A stretch of DNA of 64,000 nucleotides, taken from the NCBI GenBank assembly GCA_026419785.1, contig JAODTK010005688.1, positions 62,001 to 126,000 on the forward strand, in the 5' to 3' direction. Numbering within the stretch: position 1 is the first letter of the stretch; every line of letters begins with the position of its first letter. Shown in pieces: positions 60,835 through 64,000 of the stretch. Under the pieces are notes generated by a model. It ran no database searches, was not told where the DNA came from, and was given only the letters and a program-made list of their open reading frames with translations. This DNA is from Sclerodactyla briareus. Taxonomy: Eukaryota; Echinodermata; Holothuroidea; Dendrochirotida; Sclerodactylidae. The translations under genes and the position numbers were made by a program.

Positions 60835-61790
60835 GTGCGATTTGGTCTTAATTTTGACTTGGAGGTTCTGGAATAATATATTGTATATATTTATTATAGA
60901 TTATAATATATATATAATATATCATATATTATATTATTATTTATTTCATATATAATATATTCGAATAATTGTATATGTATCATGAGCATCAAATTAGACA
61001 CTGTAGCAATGTTGGCAAAGTGGTGCCATCAGAATTTGTTTGGAGAGGTGAAGAGAAGCGATTGAAAAAAATATCTGTTTGCACGGATACACTTCTGATA
61101 ATGAGCCACTCATTATGTATTTTATAACTGTAAAAATATGATACAATTGGTCCAATTAGAGCAATTTCCAGTCGTTCAGTTTTGAACCATGAAAATCCTT
61201 CAGCTCTGGATGTGGGGAAGGGTGTCCATCCCTGATTGCCACCTAGTGGGTTTTTCTTTCTTAAGTTGACTGACCCCTAAATCCTAGGACGTTCCCTCAA
61301 TATACAGGTTGGTTGATAGAGCTCAATTTCAGAGATTGGAGGTTGGGATTAGCTGATCTACTGAGAGACCTGGAGTGAAAGGGACCATTGAGAGGCAGCA
61401 ACTAGCAGATACTTACAATGATATCTTCTTCACTCGGTGGAAAAACTGCTTCACAGTTATAATTCTGATTATTACAGGAGATGGTTTATACTCCATCAAC
61501 CCTGCAGAGTGTATCTGGCGGCATCTAATACTCTGCCCTGTTCTATATACTGAGGTTTGTTCAAATGTCCCCCCAATCAGCCACCTGGACAGATAAAAAG
61601 AGCTAAGCTGCTTAATCCATGTGAATGAAAGACAGGAGAAAAAAGTGCTCCCTCTCTCCCAAGCTTTAACAAATGAGCTACCTCTGATCTCCTGCAATCA
61701 ACCAATCGTTTGCTCCCCCACCAATTTTTTTCAAGTGACTTGGAAATCAGAATAAAATTCCATTTTCTCCTGTTATGTCACCTTCTCCAG
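60835..61790 (+). other. Intron 15 of HYR gene
   Basis: A short intron with an (AT)-rich stretch at 60.87-60.97 kb. I see nothing else in it. Confidence 0.6.
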
Positions 61791-62040
61791 TGACAATGAG
61801 CCCCCTGTAGTGACTGCAGTGGATTGGACATCACACGGGTCATCACGGGTATGACAGCATGTGCTCTGGACTCGCTGCCGAGGTGCAGGGCTACGGATAA
61901 CTCTGGGACCGTGCTGGAACTGGTCCAGTCGCCGTCCCCAGGCAGTTCTTTCTTAGTCGGAACCACGCAGGTGTAGCGCCTTCGTGGATCCAAGCGGCAC
62001 TGGGCATCAGACTCCTACACCGTCACCATCATCAGAAGAG
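61791..62040 (+). CDS. HYR domain exon 16 (frame-broken)
   Basis: CTTCTCCAG precedes and GTAAAC follows. It starts DNEPPVV in a frame one base off the expected phase. Then come RATDNSGTVLELVQSPSPGSSFLVGTT-like and RLRGSKRHWASDSYTVTIIRR-like pieces, covering the D-N-S-G turn, G-S-S-F centre and Y-T-V-T-I end. Three or more indels. It is the last HYR exon visible in the window. Confidence 0.78.
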
Positions 62041-63170
62041 GTAAACACTGCGTCTTCTATCAAAGCCAGTGCCGAGGCCGAAGCTATATCTAGGAAGGAA
62101 ATAATGAACAGATACAAGGGCCGTTTGTTGCAGAATTAAAACCGGGATGACGTCATAATAGGAGGTTAGGAAATCGAGGCATAGCCGTGGGATTTTGAGA
62201 AAAATAACAGGGAAAAGACCTTCTCTATATGATCATATCTAATTTCCCAAAACTGCTCAATTGACGAACGATGTCAGAACTCAGAATGTAACACACAGAC
62301 GGCATGTGCCATTGTTCATATCTAGTAGAATGAAATAAAAGAAACGAAGAGAGAATTGTGCCCAAATGGAAGGTGGTTAAAGTTTATAAAGCCTGAATAT
62401 ATCTTAATCATTCTCGTAAGATATTCAGCTAGGCCTGGTATGTCTCGGATTACATATCAATTCAAGCAAAATGCATGCGTGCAGACCCAATATAGCTCTT
62501 TTAGGCCCTGCATTGTGTAATGTATGCAACTTGAAACAGAGTGAAAACTCCAGAAGTTCCGTTGATCACCGATTCAAATTACTCCCACGACCACCCAGAA
62601 TGTTGTATTCGCTAGTGATGTTCCATACTGGAAATTATAACAGTTATAAATTCCACTTTAACACACTAAACTAACATACATAGGGCACATGGTATTTATG
62701 AATTACACCTAAATGTCAAAGGAAAGCAGTATAACTGGCAACATCACTTGAGCAGACCTATTTGTTGTTTTTCCGTGACATTAGCTCATGAATGTAACTG
62801 GTGAAGGAGTGACTGAGTTTCTACCAAAATGCTCTTGTTCGTGTTTCATCTGGCGTCGAGATATCTCGACCAGGCAAAATGCAGAGAACGGAATGTGAAG
62901 TAAATTCACTGCAGCTGTTCAGTACCTGTACAGCATATGCCTAAGTCATTTTCCTAGCTCCTAATCTGCCGGAAAACAAACGGTCCGCTGCAACCCCACT
63001 GCCCAGCCCCTTCATTTATACTTCCTCACCAAGATGTAACATCTGCTCCAAGCTCTGCGTCGGCTTCAGCTTTAGAAATCCTCCTTCTCACTCCCTTTTT
63101 AACAACCTTTGAGAGATTTTCTGTGTGATATCACTTTCGATCGGTCCCGCAGCAAAGAACGAAAAGCAGT

Positions 63171-63225
63171 AGCATATATATATATATATCTATATATATA
63201 TATATATATAATATATATATATAAT

Positions 63226-63256
<31 letters not shown>

Positions 63257-63266
63257 CTATATATAT

Positions 63267-63306
<40 letters not shown>
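63171..63306. repeat. (TA)n microsatellite
   Basis: About 135 bases of almost pure alternating T and A with rare C interruptions. Able to form cruciforms, and its length is uncertain in assemblies. Confidence 0.97.
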
Positions 63307-63307
<1 letters not shown>

Positions 63308-63623
63308 CAGCAGCGGTAATCACGCAGCCCTAGCCTATTACATTGTACATTGGCTCAGCTAGCTCCAGGTGGCGAAGACAATCCATTGCCCCCCAAAACT
63401 GACCGAATGCTTCTGGTTGGTGGAGTGGAAGGGGGGGGGGGGGGTTAAAAAAAAAACCAAAGCGGATGTTCTATTTGTATGTATTCACTGTTTTATTACG
63501 GTTGCACTAATATGCCTGAAGCGATCTATTATTCCGAACACACCCTGGCGCGATGAAGCGATACAGGCTGGTCTAAGGAGACAATTGTATTCTCCCCACA
63601 CTCTATTCAACATTAATATCTGA

Positions 63624-63664
63624 TTTCTTGACGAAGTCAGTGGAATCTATGCACAGACTGTCAG

Positions 63665-63701
<37 letters not shown>

Positions 63702-64000
63702 TCCAGCTATAACACAATAACTGACTCTACCTGGATGCATGAAGCCCTATACTGGTATGGTGTTCCCCATAATGAGTACATGACCCCTATTGTTTTGGGG
63801 TCAGAGGTCTGAAATCCTTGTAAACATGTTGAGTCTAGAATGGTTGGTCTGATCAAGGTTAAATTTGGTATCAGGCTTTCTTACGGGGAGGATGACGATG
63901 CCGGTCTGATCAAACTGAATTTTGTGTGTAGCTTTCTTATGGTTTAAAAAAAGTAGTTTTGCTGACTACTTCACGGAGAAGTTAGTCATGATTAGACGTG
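63624..64000 (+). repeat. Head module, (TG)n and partial unit of the ~315-bp family
   Basis: TTGACGAAGTCAG, 'tggaatctatgc' and a 32-base TG run lead into 'cctggatgcatgaagc', 'ttccccataatgagtacatga' and 'ggttggtctgatc', matching the array units at 52-56 kb. A palindrome (TGACTaCTTC...GAAGTtAGTCA) lies at 63963-63988. Confidence 0.75.

Larger units (their letters stand above)
3779..62040 (+). other. Span of multi-exon HYR (hyalin-repeat) gene
   Basis: Sixteen exons on the + strand each encode one HYR domain. The shared pattern is an Asp-rich start (D-N/T-x-P-P-V), one or two Cys, a W-x-x-P-T-A-T-D-N-S-G block, then G-S-F-x-x-G-x-T-x-V-x-T-x-x-D-x-x-G-N and a final C/D-T-F-x-V-x-V strand. HYR domains are immunoglobulin-like modules of extracellular proteins such as sea urchin hyalin, and are linked to cell adhesion. 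Readable borders are phase 1-1, so exons can be duplicated or skipped without shifting frame. That all exons belong to one transcript is inferred from strand, phase and order. It could instead be two neighbouring HYR genes. No signal peptide, transmembrane segment or other domain was found. Confidence 0.7.
62041..64000. other. Downstream stretch, no exon recognised
   Basis: No further HYR exon is seen. 63.17-63.31 kb is a TA microsatellite, 63.43-63.45 kb a G run, 63.67-63.70 kb a TG run followed by a piece of the ~315-bp repeat family. The gene may continue beyond the window. Confidence 0.5.

Noticed and set aside
63171-63306. AT-rich replication origin or promoter
   Set aside because: It is a plain (TA)n microsatellite with no other supporting signal.

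Overview
The window is intron-rich animal DNA. Along the whole + strand lie single exons, each encoding one hyalin-repeat (HYR) domain of about 80 residues. Where both ends can be read, these exons have AG/GT borders and split codons after the first base on both sides (phase 1-1). Sixteen such exons are supported between 3.8 and 62 kb, so most or all of the window is probably the inside of one large multi-HYR gene encoding an extracellular, hyalin-like protein. Neither its first nor its last exon was recognised. HYR-rich genes, tRNA-type SINEs, L2/CR1-like LINE tails, TA-flanked MITEs and DIRS retrotransposons together suggest a marine invertebrate deuterostome (sea urchin or other echinoderm, amphioxus or hemichordate). 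The sequence alone does not decide among these.

Layout. 1-3.8 kb: no gene seen. 3.8-16.5 kb: five HYR exons, two TA-flanked MITEs, a 5'-truncated LINE and three LINE tails. 16.5-25.3 kb: a long intron with a tRNA-derived SINE, a 166-bp tandem array of about ten units, and a 955-bp hAT-type non-autonomous transposon with a perfect 8-bp target duplication. 25.3-31.7 kb: three HYR exons with small inverted-repeat elements between them. 31.7-48.1 kb: four HYR exons of one subtype (DCSGE..., VLPPGAS..., TYVDPSGNRGTDTF...) whose introns are copies of each other, showing that exon-plus-intron cassettes were tandemly duplicated. One cassette intron carries a 7.0-kb DIRS retrotransposon fossil with inverted terminal repeats and an internal complementary region. 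48-62 kb: four more HYR exons separated by a second large array (about 14 units of ~315 bp, each a dimer of a ~160-bp monomer related to the 166-bp array). 62-64 kb: simple repeats and another piece of the same array family.

Most HYR exons show one or more frame breaks, yet their domain motifs and splice sites are largely kept. Either the assembly has many one-base errors, or part of the gene is decaying; the data here favour the former without proving it. Most longer open frames that do not coincide with HYR exons are chance frames in repeats or in the G+C-rich DIRS element.
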